64,000 nt of DNA, from NCBI GenBank assembly GCA_934563745.1, contig CAKTHE010000003.1, positions 1 to 64,000 of the forward strand, written 5' to 3'. Positions 42,290 to 50,957 of this stretch are shown in pieces (the stretch's first letter is position 1; each line of letters opens with the position of its first letter). The notes beneath the pieces were generated by a model. It had not been told where the DNA came from. It did not search any database and saw nothing but the letters and a program-made list of their open reading frames with translations. The position numbers and the translations under genes were made by a program. Source of the DNA: an uncultured Dysosmobacter sp. (GTDB lineage Bacteria; Bacillota; Clostridia; Oscillospirales; Oscillospiraceae).

Positions 42290-44440
42290 TTGAAAAAGAA
42301 AAAGACACCGGCCGGCGCAGGCACGTGGCTGGAGTGTGCGTTTTTGCTGCTTGTGACCGGCATATTGGCTGTGTTTGGACGGACGGCCGCAGCCTCCGGC
42401 CTGCTGCGGCAGCTGGCGCGGCTGAGCGGTTACTTTGCGGCCGTCTTGCTGTGCGCGCAGATCTTTGCGGGCCTTCGCAAAAAGAATGAGAGCCGGACCC
42501 CGAAGGTCCGCGCAAAGGCAAAACGGCCCCGTCCCGATCTGCGCGGTGCCTGGAACGTGCTTTGGCAGGACCTGCGCCACCCGCGGGCGGCCGCCGCACG
42601 GCGCCGCGCCCGCAAAAAAGCGGCCGCATCGGCGGAACCGGCACAGATGGAGACCCAACCGCCGGAGCCTGCGAAGGGACCGATGGAACCGGCAGCCGGA
42701 GCAGGCTCCGGAAAAGCTACGGGAGAAGGGGCCGGAGAGGAACTCCGGCCCGAGGAGCCGGCTGCGCCGCTGGCGCAGGCGGAGGCCTGTGAGCCGCCGG
42801 ATGGCCTGGCTGCGCTGGAGAAGGCGCCGCCGTCCGCAGCTGCGGCTGCTGCGCCGGCGAAAGACCGCCCCCGCGGCGCTCGCCGGCTGGATGCCGCATA
42901 CGCGGGGGTGATCCTGGGGCTGACGCTGCTCTTTTTGTACCGGACCCTCCGAGGCCTGCCCGGGTGGGGCACGGAATCCCTGAGCCTGTTCAGCTATGTC
43001 CATGTGCTGGCTTTGACGGCCGCCGCGGTCAGCTGCTTCGTGCTGCGCAAGTTTACGCTTCTGGGCAGTGCCAACGGGCGCTTCACGGCTGCCGGGGCTC
43101 TGATGGTGACGGGAAGTGCCGCCGGGATCCTGGCGGCGGCCACCGCGATCAGCGTTATGCTCAAGCTGGACACCACCCGCGCGGCTGCTGCCGGCCTGGC
43201 TCTTTTGTCCCTGTATGGGGCGGCCATGATCCTGGCGGGACTGGGCAATGCGGCGGTGCGCCTGAGGCTGACCGCCTCGTTTGACTATCCCTTTTACCTG
43301 CCCGGCATCAAAACGGTCGGCCCAAAGGAGGACGAAGCCTTTTTTGACGCGCTGGAGGCGAACACCGGTATTTCGCTGAAGTCCCTGTGGAGCGTCAAAT
43401 ACCTCTTCCGGATCCTCCCGGGGCTGCTTTTGGGGTTCCTTGCCATGCTGATGCTGTCAACCTGTCTTTTCAAGCTGGAGGTTTACCAGCAGGCGGCCCT
43501 GTATCGCTGCGGCGCCCTTACGGAACAGTCGATCTACGGTGCGGGACTGCATCTGAAGCTGCCCTGGCCCATCGACCGGGTGGAGATCTACGATGTGGCG
43601 CGCAGCAAGCAATTTACCATCGGCTATGAAAACGCTACATCCGGAGATTATTTGTGGACGCAGTCCCACGGCGGCGAAGAGTACACCCTTTTGCTCGGCA
43701 GCGGAAACGAACTGGTGTCCATCAATATGCGGGCGATCTATACGATCTCGGATCTTTACCGCTACCTCACCGCGACGGCGGAGCCGGAGCGGCTGCTGGC
43801 GGCCAAGGGCTATGAGATCATGATGCATAAGACGGTCGAGACGGATCTGGACACGCTTTTGAACGTGGACCGGCTGTCCATGGCTGACGATGTGGCGGCC
43901 GAAATGCAGGCCTTCAGCGACGAAGCCGGGCTGGGGATCAAGGTGGAGGCGGTGATCGTTGAAAATATTCATCCGCCCATCGAGGTATCTGAGGTCTATC
44001 AAAGCGTGGTCAGCTCGGACGTGCGCCGCAGCACGCTGATCACGAACGCCGAGGCCCGGGCCCTGCAGACCGTGATCCAGGCGGAGGAGGACCGCAGCAA
44101 GCTGCTTTCCACGGCGGAGACCGGCCAGTATCAGCGCACATCGGAGGCCACACAGCAGATGGCCGTGTATCTGGCGGCCTTTGAAGCATATGACGTCAGC
44201 CCGGAGTGCTTTTTGCTGACTAAGTATCTGGATACATATGAAAAGCTGATCGCCACCCGGAAGATCTATGTGACCGGAGACGGCGTGGACAGCTCCCGTT
44301 TTGTGCTGGGGGCAACGGGCGAAAGCCTGCCGACCGCTGTGGGCTGGTCGGATCTGGAGGATCTGATGGACGAGCAGGAGGGCAAGAAGAACGAGGAAGA
44401 GGAGTTCTTCTATTTCGGCTGGAGTGACGACGGAATGTGA
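42290..44440 (+). CDS. SPFH (HflK-like) protein with polytopic membrane domain
   Basis: This 716-residue protein starts at TTG 42290, which follows GGAGGTGCAACC. Residues 10-60 form two membrane helices. Residues about 70-195 are an Ala/Pro/Glu/Arg-rich linker. Residues about 200-330 contain about four more helices. A last helix (LPGLLLGFLAMLMLST) leads into an SPFH/band-7 domain with the HflK-type start YRCGALTEQSIYGAGLHLKLPWPIDRVEIYD. A helical tail rich in Ala, Glu and Gln follows. HflK usually has one helix and about 400 residues, so the N-terminal module is unusual. Its partners are the two SPFH proteins encoded next. Confidence 0.85.
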   Translation: MKKKKTPAGAGTWLECAFLLLVTGILAVFGRTAAASGLLRQLARLSGYFAAVLLCAQIFAGLRKKNESRTPKVRAKAKRPRPDLRGAWNVLWQDLRHPRAAAARRRARKKAAASAEPAQMETQPPEPAKGPMEPAAGAGSGKATGEGAGEELRPEEPAAPLAQAEACEPPDGLAALEKAPPSAAAAAAPAKDRPRGARRLDAAYAGVILGLTLLFLYRTLRGLPGWGTESLSLFSYVHVLALTAAAVSCFVLRKFTLLGSANGRFTAAGALMVTGSAAGILAAATAISVMLKLDTTRAAAAGLALLSLYGAAMILAGLGNAAVRLRLTASFDYPFYLPGIKTVGPKEDEAFFDALEANTGISLKSLWSVKYLFRILPGLLLGFLAMLMLSTCLFKLEVYQQAALYRCGALTEQSIYGAGLHLKLPWPIDRVEIYDVARSKQFTIGYENATSGDYLWTQSHGGEEYTLLLGSGNELVSINMRAIYTISDLYRYLTATAEPERLLAAKGYEIMMHKTVETDLDTLLNVDRLSMADDVAAEMQAFSDEAGLGIKVEAVIVENIHPPIEVSEVYQSVVSSDVRRSTLITNAEARALQTVIQAEEDRSKLLSTAETGQYQRTSEATQQMAVYLAAFEAYDVSPECFLLTKYLDTYEKLIATRKIYVTGDGVDSSRFVLGATGESLPTAVGWSDLEDLMDEQEGKKNEEEEFFYFGWSDDGM

Positions 44441-44482
44441 CGCGGAGGTCGACAGCCTGCGGCCAAGAGAAGGAGAATGGAC

Positions 44483-45361
44483 ATGCATAAGACATATAAA
44501 TGGATTTTTGCGGCGCTGGTGGCGGTGATCATTGTCGTGTTCGGCTTCACGCTGACGGTTCGGGAGGGGACCAGCGTGCTGGTATCCCGTTTTGGGGAGA
44601 TCCGGGCGATTCATACGGACGCGGGGCTGCACCTGAAATTGCCCTGGCCGTTTGAACAGGCCGTGGTCTACGACACGCGCAGCCAGTACCTGGATTCCGG
44701 CTATACGGAGACCCTGACCAACGATAAAAAGAACATCATTTTGCAGACCTATATGATCTGGCATATCGCCGATGTGCAGAAATATCACATGAGCATCGGC
44801 AATACCGGCGTTGCGGCGGATTATCTCAACGACCTGCTGGCCAATGCAAAAAACGGCGTGATGGGCGGCTATACCCTCTCGAACCTGGTGTCGACGCAGA
44901 ACAATGACCTGCGGGTGGATGAGATCTCGGCGGACATTGAGGAACAGGTGCGAAAAAAGGCCCTGGACAGCTATGGCATCGCGGTGGAAAGTGTGCGCAT
45001 CAAGCGCCTGGCCCTTCCGGACGCCAATGTGCAGAGCGTGCTGGAGCAGATGGTGGCAGACCGGCAGAAATATGCCAACGAGCTGCTGGCGGAGGGCAAG
45101 CGGGATGCGGCCATCATCACCGGAGAGGCCAATGCGGAGGCGGCGCAGATCCTTGCGGATGGAAAGCTGGAGGCCGCTTCCATCGACGCCGAGACGGAGC
45201 GCCAGGTGGCGGAGATCTATCGGGAGGCGTACGAGGATAACGCAGAGCTGTTTATCTTTCTGAAAAAACTGATTGCGCTGGAGAATTCGGTCAACGAAAA
45301 TACAGTGATCGTGATGCCGGCCAGTGACTCGCCCTTTGACATTCTGAATCAGAAGGACTGA
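44483..45361 (+). CDS. SPFH domain protein (HflC/HflK-like), second of three
   Basis: This 292-residue protein has one N-terminal helix (WIFAALVAVIIVVFGFTLTV) and a full SPFH domain (GTSVLVSRFGEIRAIHTDAGLHLKLPWPFE), then a coiled helical arm (RDAAIITGEANAEAAQIL). This matches HflC-type prohibitin homologues, which form large membrane rings that in other bacteria enclose the FtsH protease. No ftsH is in the window. ATG at 44483 was chosen over 44477 because AGGAG lies 7 bases upstream. Confidence 0.9.
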   Translation: MHKTYKWIFAALVAVIIVVFGFTLTVREGTSVLVSRFGEIRAIHTDAGLHLKLPWPFEQAVVYDTRSQYLDSGYTETLTNDKKNIILQTYMIWHIADVQKYHMSIGNTGVAADYLNDLLANAKNGVMGGYTLSNLVSTQNNDLRVDEISADIEEQVRKKALDSYGIAVESVRIKRLALPDANVQSVLEQMVADRQKYANELLAEGKRDAAIITGEANAEAAQILADGKLEAASIDAETERQVAEIYREAYEDNAELFIFLKKLIALENSVNENTVIVMPASDSPFDILNQKD

Positions 45362-45369
45362 GGCGGCCT

Positions 45370-46323
45370 ATGAAGAAAAATGGATTTGAGCGCTTTGAGC
45401 TGATCCTCAGCTCCGTGATCCGCTGCTTTAAATGGATCGTTTTGGCGGCGGTGGTCCTGGTGGCGCTGTCCGGCGTTTATAAGGTGGACAGCGGTGAATG
45501 CGCTGTGGTGCTGCGCTTCGGCAAGCTGGTGGGGGACCGTTACGAGACGCAGGTGCGCCAGCCGGGCCTGCACCTTGCGCTGCCCAGCATGATCGACGAG
45601 GTGATCAAGATCCCGGTGGAGCGGGTGCTGGAGACGGAGATTGCCACGCATTACGGGGCTCCGTCGGCCATTGACCCGGATGTAAACAAAAACGGCTATA
45701 TCATTACCGGGGATAAGAATCTGATTTTGATCGACGCCAAGATCAAATACCGGATCCGGAATCCGGTGACCTATGCCCTGTATGTGCAGGAGATCGACGG
45801 CATTATGAACGGACTGATCAGCAGCGAGCTCAATGCGCTGGCGTCCGGCATGACGGTCGACGATATCCTGACGGCGGAGCGGGCCAATCTGGCGGAGGCG
45901 CTCCTGGAACATGTGCAGGACTTTCTCACAAAGCAGGACTATGGGGTTATGCTGAGCAACATGGAATTTGTGGACATCACGCCGCCGGGGGAGACCAAGG
46001 CTTACTTTGACGCCGTGAACTCCGCCGCCGTCGGGAAGCAGACCCTGATCCAGGAGGCGAATGACTATAAGGCCCAGAAGGTTCTGGACGCCCAGGGCGA
46101 GGCCCGGCAGCTGGTGGACAAATCCAACGTGAATCAAGCCAGCCGTCTGTCGGCTGCCAATGGGGAAATGGCGGAATTTCAGGGGCTTTTCGCCGAATAC
46201 AGCATGAACCCCCGGGTGGTGCTGGATGGCGTTTTCCGCGAACGGGCCAGTGCAGTGCTGGCGAAAATGGGCGCCACGGTGGTCGTTCCGGCGGACGGAC
46301 GTCCCATCTTGTACCTGCCCTGA
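45370..46323 (+). CDS. SPFH domain protein (HflC/HflK-like), third of three
   Basis: This 317-residue protein has one N-terminal helix (WIVLAAVVLVALSGVYKV), then a band-7 domain (DSGECAVVLRFGKLVG, RQPGLHLALPSMID) and a helical arm (IQEANDYKAQKVLDAQGEARQL). It starts 8 bases after the previous gene and is clearly in the same operon. Three non-identical SPFH proteins in a row suggest a hetero-oligomeric ring. Their membership in one operon with a P-type ATPase is discussed under findings. Confidence 0.9.
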   Translation: MKKNGFERFELILSSVIRCFKWIVLAAVVLVALSGVYKVDSGECAVVLRFGKLVGDRYETQVRQPGLHLALPSMIDEVIKIPVERVLETEIATHYGAPSAIDPDVNKNGYIITGDKNLILIDAKIKYRIRNPVTYALYVQEIDGIMNGLISSELNALASGMTVDDILTAERANLAEALLEHVQDFLTKQDYGVMLSNMEFVDITPPGETKAYFDAVNSAAVGKQTLIQEANDYKAQKVLDAQGEARQLVDKSNVNQASRLSAANGEMAEFQGLFAEYSMNPRVVLDGVFRERASAVLAKMGATVVVPADGRPILYLP

Positions 46324-46336
46324 AAGGAGGCGGAGA

Positions 46337-48232
46337 ATGAAACTGTCCTGTGATAAAAGCGGCGCCGCCGCTGTGGAGCGGACACGCCAATATATTTCCA
46401 AGCGGGATAAGGACCGGCTGCGCCAGGATATTTTAACGGCTTCCACGGCGCTGTGCCTGCTGCTGGCGGCCACGCTGCACCGGCGGCTCTTTCCGGATCA
46501 GGAGGCGGTGACCGGCATTCTGTATTTCGTGGGCGTGTGCGTGATCGGGATCCCGATCCTGAAAACGGCGGTGACCGGGCTGCTCCATTCGGACACCGGC
46601 GCGTCCATGGAGATCCTGGTCTCCATCGCCATGGTGATGGAGGTTCTCAGCAATCAGTATACTTTGGCGATCCTGGTCCCGGTGATTTTGACGCTGGTGC
46701 ATTTTCTGGAGGAAAAAAGCATCATGGGCGGCCGGGATGCCATTGAGGGGCTGAAAAGTCTGCAGGCCGTAACGGCCCTTCGTCTGGAGGATGGCCGGGA
46801 GGTGGAGATGGATGCAAAGGATCTGCGGGTCGGCGACCGGATCGTTTTAAAGCCGGGCATGGCGATCCCCATTGACGGAACGGTGCTGGAGGGCCACTCC
46901 AGCCTGGACCAGAAATCCCTGACCGGTGAATCGCTGCCGGTCAGCGCCGGGGCGGGGGATCCGGTTTTTGCCGGAACCGTCAATATGGAGGGGGTCCTGT
47001 TGGTGGAGGTCACCAAAAGCATGGGGGACACGGCCTTCCAAAAAATTGTGGATCTTCTGGAAAATGCAGAGAACATCAGCATTCCCGAGACGCAGATCGT
47101 GGACCGCTTTATGAGCTACTATATTCCTCTGACGCTGATCATCTCGACGCTTACCTGGCTTTTGACCCGGGATATTTCCAAGGCGATCGCCATTCTGGTG
47201 GTCTCCTGCCCCTGCGGCTATCTTCTGGTCAGCTCGGCCCCCATGATTGCGGCACTGGCGGCGGCGTCCAAACGCGGGATCCTGATCAAGAACGCGGCGT
47301 TCATCGAGAAGCTGGCGGATGCCGCGTGCATCATTTTTGACAAGACCGGCACGATCACCAAGGGAACGCTGGAGACGACCAACTATTATCTGGAGCAGGC
47401 GCGCTCCTATGAAGAACTGATCTGCACGGCGGCCAGCGTGTGCTGCAAGTCGCTGCACCCGGTATCCAAGTCGATCACCGCCCTGGCGGCCGAACAGCCC
47501 TTTGACCAGGATCTGACGGTAGAGGAGCAGACCGGCCGGGGACTCGTCGGAAAGAAGAAGGGCTGCGAGGTCATCCTGGGCAATTACCGCTATATTTCCG
47601 GGCTTGGATTCTCCCTTCCGGACCGGTTCGAGTCCGAAGGGGCGGTCAGCTGGGTCGTAAAAAACGGACGGGTTCTGGGCTGCATTGTCCTGCGGGACGA
47701 GCCCCGGGAGGACGCAGCAGAGACGGTGGATGCGCTGAAAGCCCTGGGGGTGGAGGAGAGCTGTATTCTCACCGGGGACAATGCCGCCGCGGCGCAGCGG
47801 GTCGCATCGTCCGTGCACATTGACCGGGTATACAGCGAGCTGCTGCCCGAACAGAAGCTGGAGCATGTGCGGACGCTCAAAGCACGCTGCACGGTTGCGG
47901 TGATCGGAGACGGGATCAACGATGCCCTGGCGCTTGCCGAGGCGGATGTGGGTATTGCCATGGGGGCCATGGGCTCGGACACGGCGATCCAGAGCGCGGA
48001 TATTGCCTTGATGAACAATGACCTTTCCAATATCCCGTTTGCCGTTGTTTTGGCGCGGAGGACCCGCAGCATTATTTTCCAAAACATTGTGATTGCGTTT
48101 TCCATCAGCTTTTTGATGATCTTTCTGGCGGCCTGCGGCGTGATCAGTGCAATGGCAGGGGCGTTCCTGCATAACATCGGCGCATTTGTGGTGCTGTTCA
48201 ACAGCGGACGCCTGCTGCGTACCGCTTCCTGA
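46337..48232 (+). CDS. P1B-type heavy-metal-translocating ATPase
   Basis: This 631-residue ATPase has the actuator motif TGES (196-199), the metal-site CPC (291-293) within SCPCGYLLVSSAP, the phosphorylated Asp D335 in DKTGTIT, the P1B nucleotide-domain HP in SLHPVSKSI, and GDGINDALALAEADV. It lacks an N-terminal HMA metal-binding domain. The last helices read FLHNIGAFVVLFNSGRLLR, which does not fit the signatures I know for Cu, Zn/Cd or Co types, so the ion is unknown. It follows the third SPFH gene by 13 bases. Confidence 0.9.
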   Translation: MKLSCDKSGAAAVERTRQYISKRDKDRLRQDILTASTALCLLLAATLHRRLFPDQEAVTGILYFVGVCVIGIPILKTAVTGLLHSDTGASMEILVSIAMVMEVLSNQYTLAILVPVILTLVHFLEEKSIMGGRDAIEGLKSLQAVTALRLEDGREVEMDAKDLRVGDRIVLKPGMAIPIDGTVLEGHSSLDQKSLTGESLPVSAGAGDPVFAGTVNMEGVLLVEVTKSMGDTAFQKIVDLLENAENISIPETQIVDRFMSYYIPLTLIISTLTWLLTRDISKAIAILVVSCPCGYLLVSSAPMIAALAAASKRGILIKNAAFIEKLADAACIIFDKTGTITKGTLETTNYYLEQARSYEELICTAASVCCKSLHPVSKSITALAAEQPFDQDLTVEEQTGRGLVGKKKGCEVILGNYRYISGLGFSLPDRFESEGAVSWVVKNGRVLGCIVLRDEPREDAAETVDALKALGVEESCILTGDNAAAAQRVASSVHIDRVYSELLPEQKLEHVRTLKARCTVAVIGDGINDALALAEADVGIAMGAMGSDTAIQSADIALMNNDLSNIPFAVVLARRTRSIIFQNIVIAFSISFLMIFLAACGVISAMAGAFLHNIGAFVVLFNSGRLLRTAS

Positions 48233-48234
48233 AA

Positions 48235-48308
48235 ACAGCCCGGCAGCCCTTCCGAAGAAAGGCTGCCGGGCTGTGAAAAAGCAGGCATACCGTTTGTATG
48301 CCTGCTTT
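48235..48308 (+). terminator. Double hairpin after the P-type ATPase gene
   Basis: ACAGCCCGGCAGCC/GGCTGCCGGGCTGT (48235-48274) is followed by AAAGCAGGCATAC/GTATGCCTGCTTT (48278-48308). Both stems are perfect. The second has a short T run in its 3' arm only, so together they probably terminate or protect the SPFH-ATPase transcript. Confidence 0.65.
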
Positions 48309-48492
48309 CCCGGGGTAAAAAGAGGCTGCTGGTCCGCGCAGACCTGGAGGAAGGCGCGCGGAGAAAAGAAGGAGGCTCACCTGCAGAAGGGTTTCCGGGG
48401 CGGACCCATGCGCGGATACGCGGCCGGAAGGGACGGCCTTCTGCTTATGGGTTCATGCTACCATTGCCCCGGAAGGATTGCAAGATGCCGGC
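48309..48492. other. Gene-free spacer before the two-component operon
   Basis: No supported coding sequence. The region is Arg/Gly-coding noise in all frames and ends in the LytTR-like direct repeats. Confidence 0.5.
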
Positions 48493-48522
48493 CTCAACTG
48501 GGCGTTTTTTTGGCTCAACTGG
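48493..48522. promoter_or_regulatory. Tandem direct repeats, probable LytTR-type autoregulatory sites
   Basis: CTCAACTGG occurs at 48493-48501 and 48514-48522, a period of 21 bp. The complement CCAGTTGAG matches the LytTR 9-bp consensus at 8 of 9 positions. The pair ends 15 bases before the -35 of the promoter that drives the LytTR regulator gene. Relative orientation to the promoter is opposite to that at 39887-39919. Confidence 0.65.
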
Positions 48523-48537
48523 ACCGGCCGTACGCTT

Positions 48538-48567
48538 TTGACGAAGCACGGCTGTGTGCGGTATAAT
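48538..48567 (+). promoter_or_regulatory. Promoter of the LytTR two-component operon
   Basis: TTGACG (48538-48543), 18-base spacer, TATAAT (48562-48567). Confidence 0.8.
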
Positions 48568-48620
48568 GGAGCGGGGAGAACAAGGCCGGCCCGCCGGCGC
48601 TGGAGAGGAGACGATGGAGC

Positions 48621-49331
48621 ATGAAAAAGATCGTGATCTGCGATGACGACCCGGAGCTTTGTGCCCAGCTGCGGACGTATGTGGACCGGATGGCCGCGGA
48701 GCGGGGGGAGCCCTTTGCGGTCCGGACGTTTTCTTCCGCGGAGGCACTGCTGGAACACTGGACGGAAGACACCGACATTTTGCTGCTGGATATCCAGATG
48801 GGCGCTCTTTCCGGCATGGAAGCGGCCCGGGCCCTGCGGCGCAGAGAGGATCCGGTCTGCATTATTTTTATCACGGCGATGACCCAGTATGCCATGGAGG
48901 GTTATGAGGTGCATGCGTTCGGCTTTTTGAGAAAGCCGGTGGGGTATGAGCGGTTCCGCTATGTGCTGGGGGAGGCGCTGGGAGCCGCGCCGGTGCGGGA
49001 AGAACTGACCTTTTCCCTGCGCAGGGGCACACAGATCCGGAAGGTCGGCGCGTCGGAAATTCTGTACATTGAGGCCTGCGGCCATGAGATCCGGGTGGCA
49101 GCCCGGCAGGGAACTTTGCTGGCCGGGGCGACGCTGGCCGAATTTGAGCAGCAGCTGGCCGGGCGGGGATTTTTCCGCTGCCATAAGGGCTATCTGGTGA
49201 ATTTTTGCTTTGTCCGGCAGATCCAGGCCAAAAGCGTGACGATGTCCAATGGGGATGAGATTCCCCTGAGCAAGCATCGCCGGAAGGAATTTTTGGAGAG
49301 CTTTGCAGGCTTTGCGGGGGTGCGCTTATGA
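48621..49331 (+). CDS. LytTR-family response regulator
   Basis: This 236-residue protein has a receiver domain with acidic pocket CDDD, phosphoacceptor D57 in LLLDIQM and K105 in FLRKPV. Its C-terminal LytTR DNA-binding domain (about 130-236) includes GASEILYIEACGHEIRV and FFRCHKGYLVNF. This is the AgrA/VirR type, which binds paired 9-bp repeats one per two helical turns. Such repeats lie in its own promoter. Its last codons overlap the start of the sensor kinase gene. Confidence 0.92.
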   Translation: MKKIVICDDDPELCAQLRTYVDRMAAERGEPFAVRTFSSAEALLEHWTEDTDILLLDIQMGALSGMEAARALRRREDPVCIIFITAMTQYAMEGYEVHAFGFLRKPVGYERFRYVLGEALGAAPVREELTFSLRRGTQIRKVGASEILYIEACGHEIRVAARQGTLLAGATLAEFEQQLAGRGFFRCHKGYLVNFCFVRQIQAKSVTMSNGDEIPLSKHRRKEFLESFAGFAGVRL

Positions 49332-50692
49332 TGACGGGGGTTCCTTATCCGAACCGCGGTGTCGACTTTCTGATCGACACTGTGCTGCTGGCGTGGTTTT
49401 TTGCGAAGATCCTTCCGGAGAAAGAACGCCGCCGGGGGAATAGACTGGTGCGCGGATTTTTCCTGCTGCTGCCGGTGGTGCTTTATCCGCCCTGGCCGGG
49501 GACCGAGGGACTTATGCAGGTCTTTTTGGTCATGGTTTTGCGCTATATCCTGCGGGCACTGTTCTGCACGGGCTACGTTCATTTGGGACTGGGCCTTGCC
49601 TGGAAGAAGGCAGCCTATTTCTCCTGCCTGTATACGACCGTATATCACAGCGCCCTGAACCTGATCACGCTGCCGATCGTGAAGGAGGGCCTGAGCTGGC
49701 TGGGGCAGGTGCTGGCTCTTGGCAGCGGCTGGGGATTTTCCCTGTTTTGCGAGGTCTGCACCCACGCGGTGGACTGGACGCTTTTTGGGATCCTGCGAAG
49801 GAATCTGCCCTTCAACGACTTGCCGGAGGTGGGCTCCGCCCGGGGTAGCCTGGTTCTTTCCACGGCGGCCTGCGTAATCTATGCCAAGTCCACGATCTCT
49901 CTGATCGGCAGCAGTCTGGGAGAATACAGCCTGCTGGTTTCGGTGATCATGGTGCTGATGCACCTGTGCCTGCTGGCCATGCTGATCTTTTTCGAGCGGT
50001 TTATGCGGCTGCGCCGGGAGCAGGAGGACGAGCGCGTGCAGGAGCTTTCCAATGCGTACATTCTCAAAAGCATGGAGACGTGGCGCGCAGGGCAGGAATC
50101 GACCCGGGCGCTGGCCCATGACATGAAAAATCACCTGCTGGCCATCCGGCGTCTGGCTGGCGCACAGGAGGAGACAAAGCTCAGCGCCTATGTGGATGAA
50201 ATGCTGGAAAGCCTGCATGTTGAGGCGCGCAGCGTGGAGACTGGGAGTGATTTGCTGGATGGGCTGATTGCGGAAAAGGCCGCGGAAGCGGCCCGGGACC
50301 ATATCGAGCTGTCGGTGGTGCTCAATTCCAGCCTGGTGTCCTTTGTCAGCGATGCGGACCTGTGCACGATCTTCGGGAATACGCTGGATAATGCCATTGA
50401 GGCCAGCCGCCGGGTTGCGGATCCGGCTGCCCGCTACATTGCCCTGCGCGGAGTTCAGGCAGCCGGACAGGCGGTGGTGGTTTTGACCAATTCCTGTGAG
50501 CGGACGCCGGAGATCCAGGCCGGACGGATCCTGCCGGATACGACCAAGGAAAACGGCCTGCATGGAGTGGGGCTGAAAAACGTATTGCGCACGGTCAAAA
50601 AATACGGGGGCTTCCTGGCGCTGGATACCAAAACCCAGGGGCGCTTTGGCCTGACGATCATGCTGCCGATTCCGGATGAGCAGCAGCGCTGA
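49328..50692 (+). CDS. GHKL-type sensor histidine kinase (AgrC-like)
   Basis: This 454-residue kinase has about six N-terminal membrane helices (residues 10-220). The dimerisation region has the phospho-acceptor H264 in ALAHDMKNHLLAIRRL, and the ATPase domain has N-box NTLDNAIEASR and G-box GLHGVGLKNVL. This is the HATPase_c_5 family that pairs with LytTR regulators and often senses peptides or envelope state. No pheromone precursor or AgrB-type protease is evident beside it. The start overlaps the regulator stop by 4 bases. Confidence 0.9.
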   Translation: MMTGVPYPNRGVDFLIDTVLLAWFFAKILPEKERRRGNRLVRGFFLLLPVVLYPPWPGTEGLMQVFLVMVLRYILRALFCTGYVHLGLGLAWKKAAYFSCLYTTVYHSALNLITLPIVKEGLSWLGQVLALGSGWGFSLFCEVCTHAVDWTLFGILRRNLPFNDLPEVGSARGSLVLSTAACVIYAKSTISLIGSSLGEYSLLVSVIMVLMHLCLLAMLIFFERFMRLRREQEDERVQELSNAYILKSMETWRAGQESTRALAHDMKNHLLAIRRLAGAQEETKLSAYVDEMLESLHVEARSVETGSDLLDGLIAEKAAEAARDHIELSVVLNSSLVSFVSDADLCTIFGNTLDNAIEASRRVADPAARYIALRGVQAAGQAVVVLTNSCERTPEIQAGRILPDTTKENGLHGVGLKNVLRTVKKYGGFLALDTKTQGRFGLTIMLPIPDEQQR

Positions 50693-50696
50693 AATT

Positions 50697-50746
50697 CCCC
50701 GGCGGGGCGGAGCGGTGATTCGGCTGCTCCGCCCCGCCGCTTTTTT
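50697..50746 (+). terminator. Terminator after the histidine kinase, copy B of a repeated element
   Basis: GGCGGGGCGGAGC and GCTCCGCCCCGCC form a 13-bp stem with T6. It is nearly identical to the terminator at 39740-39787, in the same orientation, including the loop. Confidence 0.92.
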
Positions 50747-50854
50747 GCGCCCATCCGCACGGAGGGACAAAGATGCTGTACGCTGTGGGAAAAAGAAGCT
50801 GCCGCTTTGTCGTTTATGCGGGACAGGGGATTTCCGGAAAGAACGGGGTTCGGC

Positions 50855-50883
50855 TTGACAGTGTAATCGTTTAACAGTATAAT
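50855..50883 (+). promoter_or_regulatory. Consensus promoter of the NifU-like/GGGtGRT operon
   Basis: TTGACA (50855-50860), 17-base spacer, TATAAT (50878-50883): a perfect sigma-A promoter, which implies high expression. Confidence 0.92.
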
Positions 50884-50957
50884 ATCAGCGGAATATCTAA
50901 CTCAAATCCCAGAAAAACGCAAGTTTTGTAAAAATAGAACAGAAAGGATCGAACGCC

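Noticed and set aside
50773..50874. 33-codon ORF with a good GGAGGG ribosome binding sequence between the kinase terminator and the next promoter
   Set aside because: It has no promoter of its own and its 3' end is the -35 region of the next operon; it does not look like an AgrD pheromone precursor.
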